A stretch of DNA of 64,000 bases from Steromphala cineraria (GCA_916613615.1 OU744732.1:48165227-48229226), one strand, 5' to 3'. Positions 48,019 through 59,085 are shown, counted from the first letter of the stretch. The notes: generated by a model from the letters alone, not told the origin. Program-made: numbers and translations.

Positions 48019-48319
48019 TAGGTCTTCCAGACTTTGTCTTGAAGACCTAATAAGAAAAACAAAGATAAAATTTCATGAAATTCTGCTGGACCATCTCTTC
48101 AGAATCTTTGCCACAAAAAACGTGCAAATAATAAAAATAATAATAATAAGAAAAACAAAGATAATAACAATAGGTCTTCAGACGTAGTCTTGAAGACCTA
48201 ATAATAATAATAAGAAAAACAAAGATAATAACAATAGGTCTTCAGACCTTGTCTTGAAGACCTAATAAGAAAAACAAAGATAATAACAATAGGTCTTCAG
48301 ACGTAGTCTTGAAGACCTA
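48019..48319 (+). repeat. Four successive 3'-end hairpins of the array family
   Basis: The hairpin AGGTCTTCAGACGTAGTCTT + GAAGACCTAA recurs at 48019-48050, 48171-48200, 48235-48264 and 48290-48319, each preceded by GATAATAACAATAGG. Loop bases vary (GTAG, CTTT, CTTG). Reiterated 3' ends without bodies are seen in rolling-circle (Helitron-like) elements; here this is only an analogy. Confidence 0.7.
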
Positions 48320-48449
48320 ATAATTGATCTTTAGACAGCTAGTATTAGAGTGGGGCGTTGGTTGATAGTCGCTATGTCTCCCTCAAAACTTTGCATGTGA
48401 CATAATGTTTTTGGGTCCGTAATTCCGTTATTCCGTGGTTTCAAAATGC

Positions 48450-48930
48450 TTTCGTTTCCGGGCAATATCTCAAAAACCCTTCCATATTTTAATGAAACCT
48501 GTTATGTGGTTTTATCATGTGGTGGAATGGTGCTTTTTGCTATTGTGGTCATCCTGGATTGTTTTATTGTTTCCAAGGAATCAATTTGAACTAATAGAAT
48601 TTAGAGTATAGAGTTTGTTTCCGGGCCGTAGCTCCAAAAAACTAATCAATATTTGTTTACTCAACTTGGTATGTGGTTTAATATACTGGTGTCTTTAGCT
48701 TATGCTTATTCTGAATTTTTGATTTTGGCTTGTTTTCATAGAAACAATTTGAACTTAGGGCATATTGGGGGTAGGTCCATTTCCAAGTTATGGCTCAAAT
48801 ACTGTTGAATATTTTTTATCTATTAGAGGAATGGTGCCCTTTGCTACTTTGGTTATTCTGAATTTTTATTTTTCTAGTTTCAATGGAAACAATATGCGTA
48901 TTGGGGTTTGGGTCATTTTCTGATTAAAAG
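48450..48930 (+). repeat. Diverged tandem repeat, about three copies of 150-170 bp
   Basis: Recurring phrases are GTTTCCGGGC...CTC, ATGTGGTTT-A-TGTGGTG or a variant, GGTTATTCTGAATTTTT and TTTCAATGGAAACAAT. Copies are well diverged and boundaries approximate. Confidence 0.45.
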
Positions 48931-50400
48931 TTTGGGCGGGGGACATCGAAGTGTATCACTTGCACATGTTCTAGTTTAACAAGCTTATGTCTGTTTAATA
49001 AGACCACGAACATGATTCTAAATGTTGTAGATCTTGTCTCTTCAAATACCAAGTATTTATTATAATTTGTTTTACTTAACTCATTAACCCCTGGACATGC
49101 TTCACGGCTCAACGCATTGGTCCCTTTTCAGGGTAACATCCCGAAATGACTACTATAATCCTATTAATTAAAACAACAAAGGGTCACTGCTTACCTACTC
49201 TGAAATGGACTCTCCCAACAAATGTAGTTAGATTACAGTTATACATGTTCATGTATGTAGTAAGCTAGCTTTATGATGTAATGATTTGCAATACATCTTT
49301 GTCTCTGGCTTCTCTCATACATTTTACCCGAATTATTAAAGAGCATGGTTTTCATGTCTCTCCAGATACCATGTTGTTTGATAATACACCTGTTTCAAAA
49401 GTACTTGTGGTTCAGTCCATTATTTCTAATTGGGGAGAGGTTTCTCATGCAACACTGGTTTCGTGTTCATGTAAGGAGTAGCCATTTTGGGAGTAGTCAA
49501 AATGGGATGCAGCGTAACCGCCCACTCTAGCGACACTAAATAGCTCAAAGCACCCCTAACCTCCTGACGTAGTAGCTTTTTTTTAGATTTTTTACGTCTA
49601 CCAGAGCGTTCTGATCGTTTTTTTGTTTCATGGAGATCAGTTGAGAAACAGACAGGTGTAAATAAGGATATTAAACAGAGAACACAGAGACGTTATATGG
49701 TAATCTGCACCATTGATGCTATTAATTCTGGGGACTTGTCTATCTATAGTATATTGACATATTTTAGTCTACTCGATATCATTTTGGCCCTTTTGAATCC
49801 TGAATATAATGTAAAATAAGTGTTTTGTATTAGTACTGTCAGTTCCCATATGTTGTGAGACAAAAAGTGAAAAGAAAATGAAGTTCATATGTTCACGGAT
49901 TGAACACACAAACATCATTTTAACAAGTATATAATCCTTATTTGTAAAATTAACAGTAAATATGTCCTATGTAAAATGTCCCATTTTACATACGCAAGTT
50001 TAAAATAACAATCATGATGATTTTTTACGTACTTAAATCTATATTTTAAATACTAATTTTAGAATGTAAAAGTCATGAAGAACACATGCAAAATGGATAT
50101 TGTGCAATAAGTGGAAATATTAATAATAAATGCAAGCGAGTAGCATGGAACAGCCGGTGTTTCAATAAGTAGAAAACAAGAGCGCAGCTACATGAAGAAT
50201 ATTGTCCAATGAAAGCATTTGCACGTGTTAGTTTATTTGGTAATGATTGAATTTCTATAGTCTGATTAAATGTTTATTCTCGTGTCATTATTTCGAGGTT
50301 CTTGATTAAATGTAACTGTACCACTGGGTACGACATATCAACATAATATACGATAGCACGATATCATATATCACACCCGAGTAAAGAATCTATAAGAAGA
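48931..50400. other. Non-coding DNA
   Basis: No gene recognised. Short overlapping frames at 49.28-49.53 kb have no familiar motif. Confidence 0.4.
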
Positions 50401-50404
50401 TATT

Positions 50405-50500
50405 TTTATGCCCCAGCCATATATGGCAGGGGCATATTGGATTACCCTCGGTTGTCCGTACGTCAATACGTCCGTACGTCCGTTTATAATTTGTTTACAT
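50405..50500. repeat. ATGCCCC palindrome head with GTCCGTACGTC repeats
   Basis: ATGCCCCAGCCATATATGGC then AGGGGCAT is a near-perfect palindrome. It is followed by short CGTACGTC/CGTCCG repeats. This is the same general layout (hairpin head plus GTCCG repeats) as at 31322. Confidence 0.5.
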
Positions 50501-50621
50501 TTTAATTGATGTTCGATTAAGCTTAAGATGTGCATAAATTCTATGGTTGAAAACATTGAGAGTTTTTTTATAAGCTGGGGCTTCTGTGTCCCATGGACAC
50601 ACATTTTCTAGTTCACAATTG

Positions 50622-50694
50622 TTTTTGGTGGGAATCGAACCACCGAACCTCGGATTAATATCTGAGCAGCTTGTCAACTGCGCTACTGCGGCAG
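50622..50694 (-). mobile_element. tRNA-like SINE head, minus strand
   Basis: On the minus strand CCGCAGTAGCGCAGTTGACA carries the A box TAGCGCAGTTG, and GGTTCGATTCC is the B box. Spacing is tRNA-like, but the acceptor arms (GCCGCAG against CACCAAA) do not pair. Confidence 0.55.
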
Positions 50695-50699
50695 TGACG

Positions 50700-51375
50700 T
50701 CAGATAAAATATTGTTAAACGGGTATTCAATAAACTATTTTCGGATGATAAATTGAAAAGAACTATTTGAACATTGGTTTAAACTTTTCGTTTTTAAGGG
50801 AATTGAATACATGCAATTAGTATGATGAAGTGTGATATCTGATAAAGACCTGCTGTTTCAAAACATTGACACTGGAAATGTCGTTGTCTTGGTCCGATAC
50901 TGATTAACATGCTCGGCAAAGCCTCGTAAAATACTTTCCCCTCTGTCAGCGGATACACACTAACCTCTATAAATTTTCCGTAATCTTTTTTAATTGTATT
51001 TTATCAGCGTTCTGACTGTATTTGTGCGATCATGTCATAAACGATATATTGAACCTCATTGATATCATGTATTTAGTCATAGTAATGGAAGATAAAGTAG
51101 ATCTTGTTACTTCGCTACCAAGGTTTTAATTGCTCAATACCCACCAGCGGTGGTACATGAGCAACATAATACACACATATATACATAAGTACACCAAGAT
51201 GGCATTAGGGTACTATATATAGTGACAATATAATATTCATACATAATTCTAGTATACACATATGTATGTACATACATACAACAAGATCGCATTTGAGAAC
51301 ATGACATGATGATATGACATAACCATATATATAAATTCATGATTCTAATCTAATGGCGAAAATATAAGGTCAGAC
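50700..51375. other. Non-coding DNA with short TATATACATA-type runs
   Basis: Low-complexity ACATATAT stretches lie at about 51170-51340. No gene seen. Confidence 0.4.
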
Positions 51376-51377
51376 AA

Positions 51378-51700
51378 TTACTTACGTGAAACTGCAACCA
51401 GATTGTTAATACATGCAATAAACTTTGATAAGTTCTTTAGATTCTTAGCAGTTTTTGAGAAAAATAATCTTTTAAATGTATAGAAATTTGGCCATGTATT
51501 AATGTATTGAGGAATATAAAGCTGCCGCTGCTGATGAAGGGCTTGACATCTGAAAAAGTAGTGAAACTCATCACCAACAGCGGGGGAATTACATAGTCTA
51601 CATAAACGTTCATTTCTAGGTATGATATCACAGCTAACGCCTCGTGCTGAGGTTGCTATTTCACCCATTATATCAAAGACTCGTTCAACGAACAATAGGA
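51378..51700 (-). pseudogene. LINE C-terminal fragment, minus strand
   Basis: The minus-strand open stretch carries IPRNERLCRLCNSPAVGDEF followed by HYFFRCQALHQQRQLYIPQY: a CxxC...H....C cluster with the DE.H spacing typical of the C-terminal tail of non-LTR retrotransposon ORF2. A similar order (EDEIIFALRCPSYINYR) is found in the 26.4-kb LINE. The rest of the element is missing, as expected of 5'-truncated copies. Confidence 0.65.
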
Positions 51701-52980
51701 GGTCTTGTACATTGACTGTTTGTTACAAGGGTTGATACGTATGCCGAGACCCTCTACCCTCATTTTCGACAGACTCGCCTAGGTATCAGTTGATATTTGA
51801 AAAAAACTTTAGATGGGACAGAGAGAGTATGTTCCTGATACCAAGAAGTTTATACACTATTTTGATAGCAGAAGTAAAGGAGAAAATGGCAAAAGTAGGT
51901 CCAGTTCGCGTCTCATTCCTATCATATCACTATCCTGACCGCTACCAACACCATCACCCAATGAGAACGTGGTTCATAGAAAAGCAGAGACAGGAGGGCA
52001 GAAGCGTACTTTGAAACGTAAATCTCCTCCACTTAATTACATACCTCTTTCAAACGAGTCGTGAATACAACAAATCTGAGACATATAGTTGAAGAGTAAG
52101 AAGATGAGAACACATTATAAATTGACTCGCCAGTAGAAGGAGAAAAGCGAATTTAGGTTCTTATTGCCTTTTTATTGGCGCACGCATTAGAAGTTTTTAA
52201 AATAAAGAGAACTCCAGATCAAAATCTCGAAACTGGGAGCATCCAAAGGGAGCAAGCGCTGTCGTCTTCGTCTTTGACTTCGTTACCACCATCGGCATGC
52301 TTTAAGGAGCAGCTATTCCAGTTGAGGATTCCATCCAACCCACTCGTGGACGCACCCAGCTCCTCGGGTAAATCGTTGTTTGTCAACCTAAATTCGCCCG
52401 TGGACAAGCAACAGATAAAGATATTTGCAAGACGAATATTTCCTGACGATATTGGTAAATTCATGAGTCCTTACTAGAGAGTTGTGGAAATACCTTAAGG
52501 AAACCTAAAGATGGATCTGAAACCCACCACGAGCGAAAAGAAAAGACTGTATCTAAACGTTCTGTCCATCAGTAATACAGCAGCGGGCCAGCAAGTTTGA
52601 TCCCAACACCAGCAGGTTCTACATCGAGGGATAAAAGACAGAGGACTCACTAGCTACAGGTCGTGACTGTTAGATATGGCCCACGGCATAATCTCAATAT
52701 TATACGAGCGCTTTCATAGCTATGTAGCTGAACATGTAACCTAGTGCATTCATCATTAATAACACTTCCTGTAGCGCCATCTTGTTTGTCGGCTGCAGGC
52801 ATCCACTTCGAGGGAACAGTCGGGACCATTCACCATGGCAACGGCGTGCACATCCTGCAGCACTTTTCTGAGTGACATTGATTCGTTGCCATCGCTTATA
52901 AGATCCTCGTTTCCGGCAGATCATCATTGCCGTTTGAAATAAACAAGAGAAACGCATCATTTACGACAGTAACAGTGACA
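51701..52980. other. Unassigned DNA with possible decayed coding segments
   Basis: Somewhat less AT-rich than neighbours. Short frames at 51820-52014 (PLUS: RESMFLIPRSLYTILIAEV) and 52175-52477 (plus), and a minus-strand stretch at about 52750-52950 (DLPETRILSDGNESMSLRKV) look compositionally coding but match no family I recognise. They may be remnants of an unidentified transposon. Confidence 0.25.
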
Positions 52981-53099
52981 CGAGAACAACAGCAGCAGCA
53001 GCGGACTACATGCTTGACAGAAAGATGTCGGTGGTAGTGATCCTGCTGTCCAACTTCCATCTTTGGCACTCCGCTAGTGAGACCCCGACTCAGAACGTT

Positions 53100-54715
53100 G
53101 GTTTGCAGCTTATCTCATGACAAATTCGTAGGTCACGTGGCCGCCATCTTGATTAAAAGCCCTTTTTTCACTTTTGACCCAAAGCAGGTTTGATGATTCA
53201 GTTTTTAGCGGATACTTGTACTAGAGACCTTAGACTTTAAACCTAAGTGAATCATGACAAGTTCGTAGGTCACGTGGTTTGGCCGCCATCTTGATTAATA
53301 GCACTCTGATTTCTTTCTACACATAATGTAGCCGACACATTGCTTTTTAACAAGTTTTAAAACTTTCGAGTCTGCATATGTCGAACACTTTTTCCGCAGT
53401 GATCATTCAAACTTTTCAATTTTAAAAAAATGAAAAACTTCAAAACACGCGACCATAGAATTGCATGAGAGAAAGGTCTATTAGATAAGACTATAAAATC
53501 GCTCGCGAACAGTCATTTCCTGTTACAATGAAAGGTCAAAATTGGCACATTTTAGCTAATTTCTATCTTTTTCAAAACACACAGAGACTTGATGCGGAAT
53601 AACATTACAAACAAACAGTAAATCATGACAAAATTGTAGGTCACCTGGTATCAGCGCCATTTTGAAAACCGAGAGTTTTACGCCTCGCAGTCAAAGGGAG
53701 AAAACTCTTTTACAAAATGTCATATAGTGAATCGGTTTCGTGCATTCTTATGATTGCTCAAGATTTCCACTATAGCTTGTTATTATATAAAAATTGATTC
53801 CTTATGGTACACTATATCATTAAAAAGTTGATAGTTCAGGAGCTTGAGAGACAAACATCGAGTAGGGGTAGACATTTTTACGTTACATATTTCAAATGTC
53901 TATATCTCCAAAACGGTTAAAGATAAATTGTGTTATGCTTCTAGGAATAACGTTTTCTGTATGTAGATCATGTCATAATCATTCTCTCCCCACAGAGGCA
54001 GATCAAGTCATGTTGATTAAGCCTCTGTTCTATTACGACGAGTTTGTGGGAAAGAATTATGAGCTGTAAAAATCAATATACATTACAAAATCTTGCCATG
54101 TATATCCATAATGCAATGATTTATAGAAAACATGTCATTTAATTTTAATAACTTAATACTTATTCATGTATATCCCAACTATCAATGTAAATGTACTATA
54201 GGCCTGAGGCCTCTTCAGTGCGGAAATAAAGATTGACTGATTGACTGGGAAAGAATGGGAGATGACTGATTTGAGGCAATCAAAATTAGTTGTGCAATCA
54301 GCGACGCTGTTCTTAAATCATCATTTTGGCTACTGAAACAAGGCAAAGGCATTGTGATATGAGCTACCTTTTCCATGCGAGAAGCCTTGTCATTTAATAA
54401 AGAAATTCAAACGTTTTGTGGTGAAAGTTTTTTTCCGCCAGGAGAAACTGCTGGAACCACGGATTTCGTCGTAATAGAACAGAGACTAAATCTGACTTGA
54501 TCTGCCTCTGTGGGGAGAGAAAGGTCATAGTTGACGTTGGCAGCCATGGTTAATTGTCTGCAAAGCCTTTAATACTGATTATCGTGAGAAATTTTGTCAT
54601 TTTCATAATGTTGAGGTTACTGTTACCACTTACACAAAAGTGCATGTGAAGGTCAAACACTGTGTGAAGGTCAAAGAGGAAGTTTTGAAGACCTAAGACT
54701 GCCGCAACAGTCCTA
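53100..54715 (-). repeat. Inverted, diverged relative of the 46.8-kb unit
   Basis: Read on the minus strand from 54715, the sequence starts GGACTGTTGCGGCAGTCTTA then GGTCTTC and GACCTTCACACAGTGTTTGA, like an array unit. Further in, GCCGCCATCTTG with GTAGGTCACGTGG (53130, 53262) and ATCGCTCGCGAACAGTCA (53498) match in reverse the seventh unit (47.35 and 47.69 kb). A MITE at 53980-54524 is inserted in it. The GTAGGTCAC/GCCATCTTG block is duplicated about 130 bp apart. Confidence 0.6.
53980..54524. mobile_element. MITE with CATTCTCTCCCCACAGAGGC ends
   Basis: Left end CATTCTCTCCCCACAGAGGC then AGATCAAGTCA. The right end in reverse complement has TCTCTCCCCACAGAGGCAGA then TCAAGTCAG. Same family as at 29.4-30.2 kb, including the inner phrase TTAGTTGTGCAATCAGCGAC. 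The interior has a LINE-like 3' tail, GCGGAAATAAAGATTGACTG, at about 54218-54247. Confidence 0.65.
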
Positions 54716-54724
54716 CTTTTCTTT

Positions 54725-55435
54725 ATATTTAAGAAATGTTCATTGTTCTTCGTCAGAATTTTCCTGATAGATTGCTACATAACTATTTAACAAATTCTTT
54801 CAAACGTGCACATGAATCATACCCTTTTAGAAAGACTGCATTCCCCAATAACAAGCGATTTCGTGAATTGTTGAATATGTTACCAAAGCTTATATTATAC
54901 TTGGTCATTTTATCAGTGTAAGGGTGTCCGAAAAATACATTAAAACTATAAAACTTATAACAGATTCGTTTTAATTTTTTGGCACACTGTATTTGACCTT
55001 AAACGGAGAGTTGCATTTCAGGTTACATGAGATTTTGTGAATTTCCGAATATAATACATGTTTTAATGTTTTGTACATAGTTAGATTATGCTATTTGTAT
55101 TTGTACGACTGATTGCAATTAAAACATTCATTGCATTCTTTCAAGTTTCTATGTTAGAGATGCTTATGGACTTAAAATTTTGGACGTGTAATTATCAGAA
55201 TTAAACAGTAAATCAATTGTACAGGGATGCATATTCGTGATATATCATGTGAGCCTAGTTCGTATTTTTCACCAAGGTTCAACATGTAAGAAAAGAATTC
55301 AAAAATTTCAAAACAAAATAAAAGATGCACACCCTTAGGATGCCGCTGTGTGCAGTTTCAATTAAATGAAGGTATGAATATACTTGGAATTGGATGAACA
55401 AATAAAACAAAGCATTGCCTATATTGACCAAGTAA
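54725..55435. other. Non-coding DNA
   Basis: A 61-codon plus-strand frame from 54736 has no recognisable motif. A roughly 60-bp sequence at 55269-55329 recurs at 58930-58987 on the other side of the L1-like LINE. Confidence 0.35.
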
Positions 55436-55465
55436 AAAACAAATATTAAGGACCCGTGGCGGAAG

Positions 55466-56110
55466 ATGAATTATGAAAACACAAGATATACTTGGCGCCA
55501 GCCTACTCCTTTAAAGCAAGCAAGATTAAACTTTTTTCTAATATCCCATAACTTGTTGCCCTCTGTCGATACATGTGAAATTTATCCTAGCATAAATTCT
55601 GACCACTCCATTATCGAGAAAACTTTTAAGTTTTCGACTATTGCTCATGGAAAAGGCTTTTGGAAATTCAATAATTCTCTTTTAACAGATAGAAAATATA
55701 TAGAACTTGTAAAAGATACGATCAAATCTACTCTTGATTTATACAGAACAGACTGTCAAAATGGTATCAGTACATATTCAATTAACGCCCAATTACAATT
55801 GGAAACACTATTATTAATGATAAGAGGGAAAACAATATATTACTCTTCCACTAAAAAGGAAATAAATACCAAAAAGGAAAAGACATTGAAAACAAAACTT
55901 GAGTGTATTGAAGAAAAGCAATTAGATAAGACAGATGATATGCATAGTAAAGAAGAAATTCTGAAAGATGTTAATGAGGTGAAAATGAATTTGGATGAAT
56001 TATACGATCAAAAGGTAAAGGGAATGATGATAAGATCACGTGCAAATTTCTTAAATAAATCCTTTATGGAGTTAGAAAAAATGATGGTAAGAATGCTGAA
56101 GAAATTCTAA
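55466..56110 (+). pseudogene. L1-like ORF2 part 1: endonuclease end and linker
   Basis: Opens TWRQPTPLKQARLNFFLISH and has NSDHSIIEKTFKF, the WR/ARLDFFL and SDHS blocks that end the AP-type endonuclease of LINEs. Then comes GKGFWKFNNSLLTDRKYIEL, the L1-type GFWKFN.SLL.D..Y block, and a Lys/Glu-rich linker with RSRANFLNK... before the RT. The SDH histidine is present, but upstream endonuclease motifs are missing. Confidence 0.7.
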
Positions 56111-56189
56111 GAGAGACAAAAATAGGAATATAAGGAATATTTTAAGGGTGTAGAAATAACGAAGTTATCTGATGAGGAATCAGCGACGT

Positions 56190-57185
56190 TAGAGGGCAAT
56201 TTAACTTAACACGAAATCTCGTTAGCACTCAGAAATATGAAGAATGACAAAAGTCCCGGACCAGACGGTTTTACAACCGAATTTTTAAAATTCTTCTGGA
56301 AAGATTTGGGTGATTTTTGTTGAAATCCTTGAATTTTGGGTATGAGAACAAAACATTATCTGTCACACAAACTCAAGGGTTAATAACATTCCGAAAGGTA
56401 ATAAACCGAAGAAATACCTTAACAACTGGCGACCCATTTCCCTTTTAAATACTTTATATAAAATAGGGGCATCAGCTATAGCAAATAGAATTAAAAGAAT
56501 TTTACAAAATATCATCAGTGAAGTTCAAAAAGGATTTATTTCTGGTAGATACATTGGAGAAATAACACGATTAATCTATGATTTGATGGAATACACAGAA
56601 ACCTTTCAAATTCCCGGTTAATTACTGTTAATTGATTTTGAAAAAGCCATTGATTCAGTAGATAGAACATATCTCACCAAGGTTCTACAGTTCTTTAATT
56701 TTGGCCCGAATATTATACAATGGATTGAAACTTTGTATAATGGTATAGAATCACGCGTACTTGTAAATTGTTTTGCCTCGGAGCCTTTCAAAATTGAAAG
56801 CGGCTGTCGCCAAGGATATCCCATTGCCCCATATCTGTTCATACTTTGTGTAGAAATTCTAGGTATTATGATTAAAAACAATATAGACATAAAAGGTATC
56901 AATTTAGTAAACATTGAATACATATTAGCGCAATTTGCAAACGAAACCACTTTGAGCTTAAATGGATCTGAAAAATGTCTATATGCCACGTTAAATACAC
57001 CATTTTTTCCAACGATTTTCTTGATTCAAAATATATGTAGAAAAGACAAAGTTGATTTGGATAGGATCCAAAAAAAAGAGCTAGATACAAACTTTGCAAA
57101 GACTGGAATTCTGATTGGACTAAAACGAGATTTTCACTTTTGGGAATCAACTTTGATATTGATCTTGACAATATGGTTAAGATAA
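56190..57185 (+). pseudogene. L1-like ORF2 part 2: reverse transcriptase with damaged active site
   Basis: KNDKSPGPDGFTTEFLKFFW is RT block 1. YLNNWRPISLLNTLYKIGAS and RIKRILQNIISEVQKGFISG are blocks 2-3. LLLIDFEKAIDSVDRTYLTK holds the first catalytic aspartate. ESGCRQGYPIAPYLFILCVE is the G.RQG.P block, with Y where D is usual. The block that should read F/YADD reads QFANETTLSL, so both catalytic aspartates are replaced. Stops at about 56208, 56330 and 56620 also break the frame. The copy is not functional. Confidence 0.75.
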
Positions 57186-57299
57186 ATTATTATGACAATT
57201 TCTCCTACATTGAAAAACAAATGAATATTTGGTCAGCCAGAAACCTAACTCCTTTAGGCAGAACGACTATCCCTTAAATCCCTTTTACTGCCAAAACTA

Positions 57300-58320
57300 A
57301 ATCATTTATTTTCTTCAGTGCCAAATCCATCAAACGGTACAATTGAAAAATTCAAGAAGAAATGTTTTCATTTCATATGGAAGGGTAAGCCAGATAAAGT
57401 AAAACGAAATGTATTAGTTCTTAAACTTGAACATGGTGGAATAAAAGCTCCAAATATCAAAGAAATCATAGCATCACAAACATTAAGGTGTATAAGTAGA
57501 CTACAAAGTGCAGAAAAATGGGGGACTATTTTTTTATTCAGATTAAAAGAGATAAATGAACTTTGGCTTTTAGATAGCAAGTACATTAAAAATACAGTAC
57601 TACCTTCTGTAACTAACACCTTGATGTTCTTCTATCATACTCTGAATTTATTCAAAAGTGTAAAACGGAAAATATCTCAGAAAGCGAAATTCTTAGTCAA
57701 TCCTTGAGGAATAATGATGGAGTTAAAATAATCGGAAAACCTATCTTGTACACCTCTAGCTTGGTATAAGAAATGGGTCAGATTTATCAATGACCTCGTA
57801 CACCAGGATGGTAGATTGTTACATTATGATGAATTTAAATGCAAATTTAACACAAAACTAATTTCTTGACTTATGAAGGTATAAAAAGGGCACTCTTTTG
57901 TTATATATCACAAGTTTTGGTATGAATAAAATACCAAATATGGTTCCAGGTCTAATCTACCCTTTTAATTTATTCAACATTAATACAACTTTAGGCAGTA
58001 AATGTTTATATTTGAAATTAATTGATTCCAAACTTGTCCAATTACCACGTTACAGTAAATGGGCACGAATTTTAGATTGTGAGTTGTCAGAAAAAGATTG
58101 GAGAGTGTTTAATATGATAGCTCACAAATGCACCCGTAGTACTGACTTAAGATGGCTTCAGTATAGAATTATTCATCACATTCTACCTACAAATTGTTAC
58201 CTTTTTAGGATAAAGCTATCAGAATCTCCCCTCTGTCGATTTTGCAATAAGGATCTAGAAACTTTTGAAAATATCTTTTGGTACTGTGACCCGGTGTTCA
58301 AAGTATAGAGAAAACTAGAA
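57300..58320 (+). pseudogene. L1-like ORF2 part 3: C-terminal region
   Basis: KFKKKCFHFIWKGKPDKVKR and KLEHGGIKAPNIKEIIASQT match the F.FIW.GKP and GG...PN blocks after the RT of L1-type LINEs. The later open stretch has LRWLQYRIIHHILPTNCYLF and SPLCRFCNKDLETFENIFWY with CDPVFKVW, the CxxC...H/N...C cluster at the ORF2 end (the usual His is Asn here). The frame is broken between 57707 and 57898. Confidence 0.7.
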
Positions 58321-58620
58321 AAATGGTTTGAAACAGCCCAAATTTATCTTAATTTAACAATTTCTAAGATAATGCTCGGAATAAAGGGGAAAACAACAAT
58401 CCTATTAACGCAATAATCATACTCATCAAAGACATAATTTTCAAGAACATTCAAAACATGAAAATTCCAGATTTTAACTACATACTGAGCCAAATTAAAC
58501 AGTACTATGACATAACAAAATACCTTTACTTTGTGGCCGATGAGAATGAAATATTTGTTAAATTTTGGTCATCATTACATACCATATTGTGAACTAAAAA
58601 CATGTTTTTTCATCCTCCTA

Positions 58621-59085
58621 TAATCGTTGACAATATGTATAAAACTGTCACTCTACTGTTTTAACAAATAGGCCACAATGATTGTGTATATTTAATGTAT
58701 GGACTACCGAATCTCGTTTATGTTTCATGTATCCTCTTATAATTACGTGTATGTATTTGTATTGCCAACTTTTGTCCTATGTTGTTATATGCATACTGTT
58801 GTCACTGTTGTCAAACAGAATGTATGTAAAACATGAAAAAGATGGAAAAAAAATTCAATTAAATCCATTGAACCTTTTTTGAGGAGAAGTGGATGTACTA
58901 TGTACTATGAGCTTTAACTTGCACAATAATTCACCTACGTTCAACATGTTAAAAAATTCAAAAATTGAAAAACAAAATATGAGATGCGTCCGTCCATAAA
59001 CTTTGTGCATTTTCGACTTATTCTCCAGAACCATTGTCTCAACTTAATACTATGTGTACAGTCTCCTTGGCTAGTTAGGATTATA
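58621..59085. other. LINE 3' flank, non-coding
   Basis: AACATGAAAAAGATGGAAAA at about 58829-58850 may be the A-rich LINE tail. The direct repeat partner is at 58930-58987. Confidence 0.4.

Larger units (their letters stand above)
38171..48320 (+). repeat. Head-to-tail array of 1.2-1.6-kb palindrome-headed units
   Basis: Seven units start at 38171, 39722, 40917, 42503, 43930, 45465 and 46843, each opening AACTAGGATTGACGCGTCAA (the seventh is a variant). All six starts of the first type carry the 14-bp palindrome ATTGACGCGTCAAT, then TACTTAGGTCTTCAAGA and TTGACCTTCACA. Unit lengths are 1551, 1195, 1586, 1427, 1535 and 1378 bp, differing by internal deletions. Shared inner phrases include ACGGCCGAAAACCGC and AAGGGGAGATAACTCGAAAA. 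Units end CACAAAAAAAGTGCAAATAA, and those before 42503 and 43930 also end in a TAGGTCTTCAGAC hairpin. Tandem rolling-circle-type amplification is one explanation. The whole array lies in an apparent intron. Confidence 0.8.
55440..58620 (+). mobile_element. L1-like LINE, 5'-truncated and decayed
   Basis: In order on the plus strand: end of the endonuclease, linker, reverse transcriptase and the C-terminal Cys/His region of an L1-type ORF2, broken by stops and frameshifts. The 5' part, including most of the endonuclease, is missing. A roughly 60-bp direct repeat (TTCAACATGT, an A-rich stretch, AACAAAATA and AGATGC) lies at 55269-55329 and 58930-58987. It is longer than a usual target-site duplication. 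Confidence 0.75.

Noticed and set aside
52700..52960. 86-codon minus-strand frame with several Cys and Arg
   Set aside because: No family recognised, and an adjacent frame looks equally coding. Left as unassigned DNA.
54736..54921. 61-codon frame after the inverted array relative
   Set aside because: No recognisable domain, no splice context, and typical chance length for AT-rich DNA.
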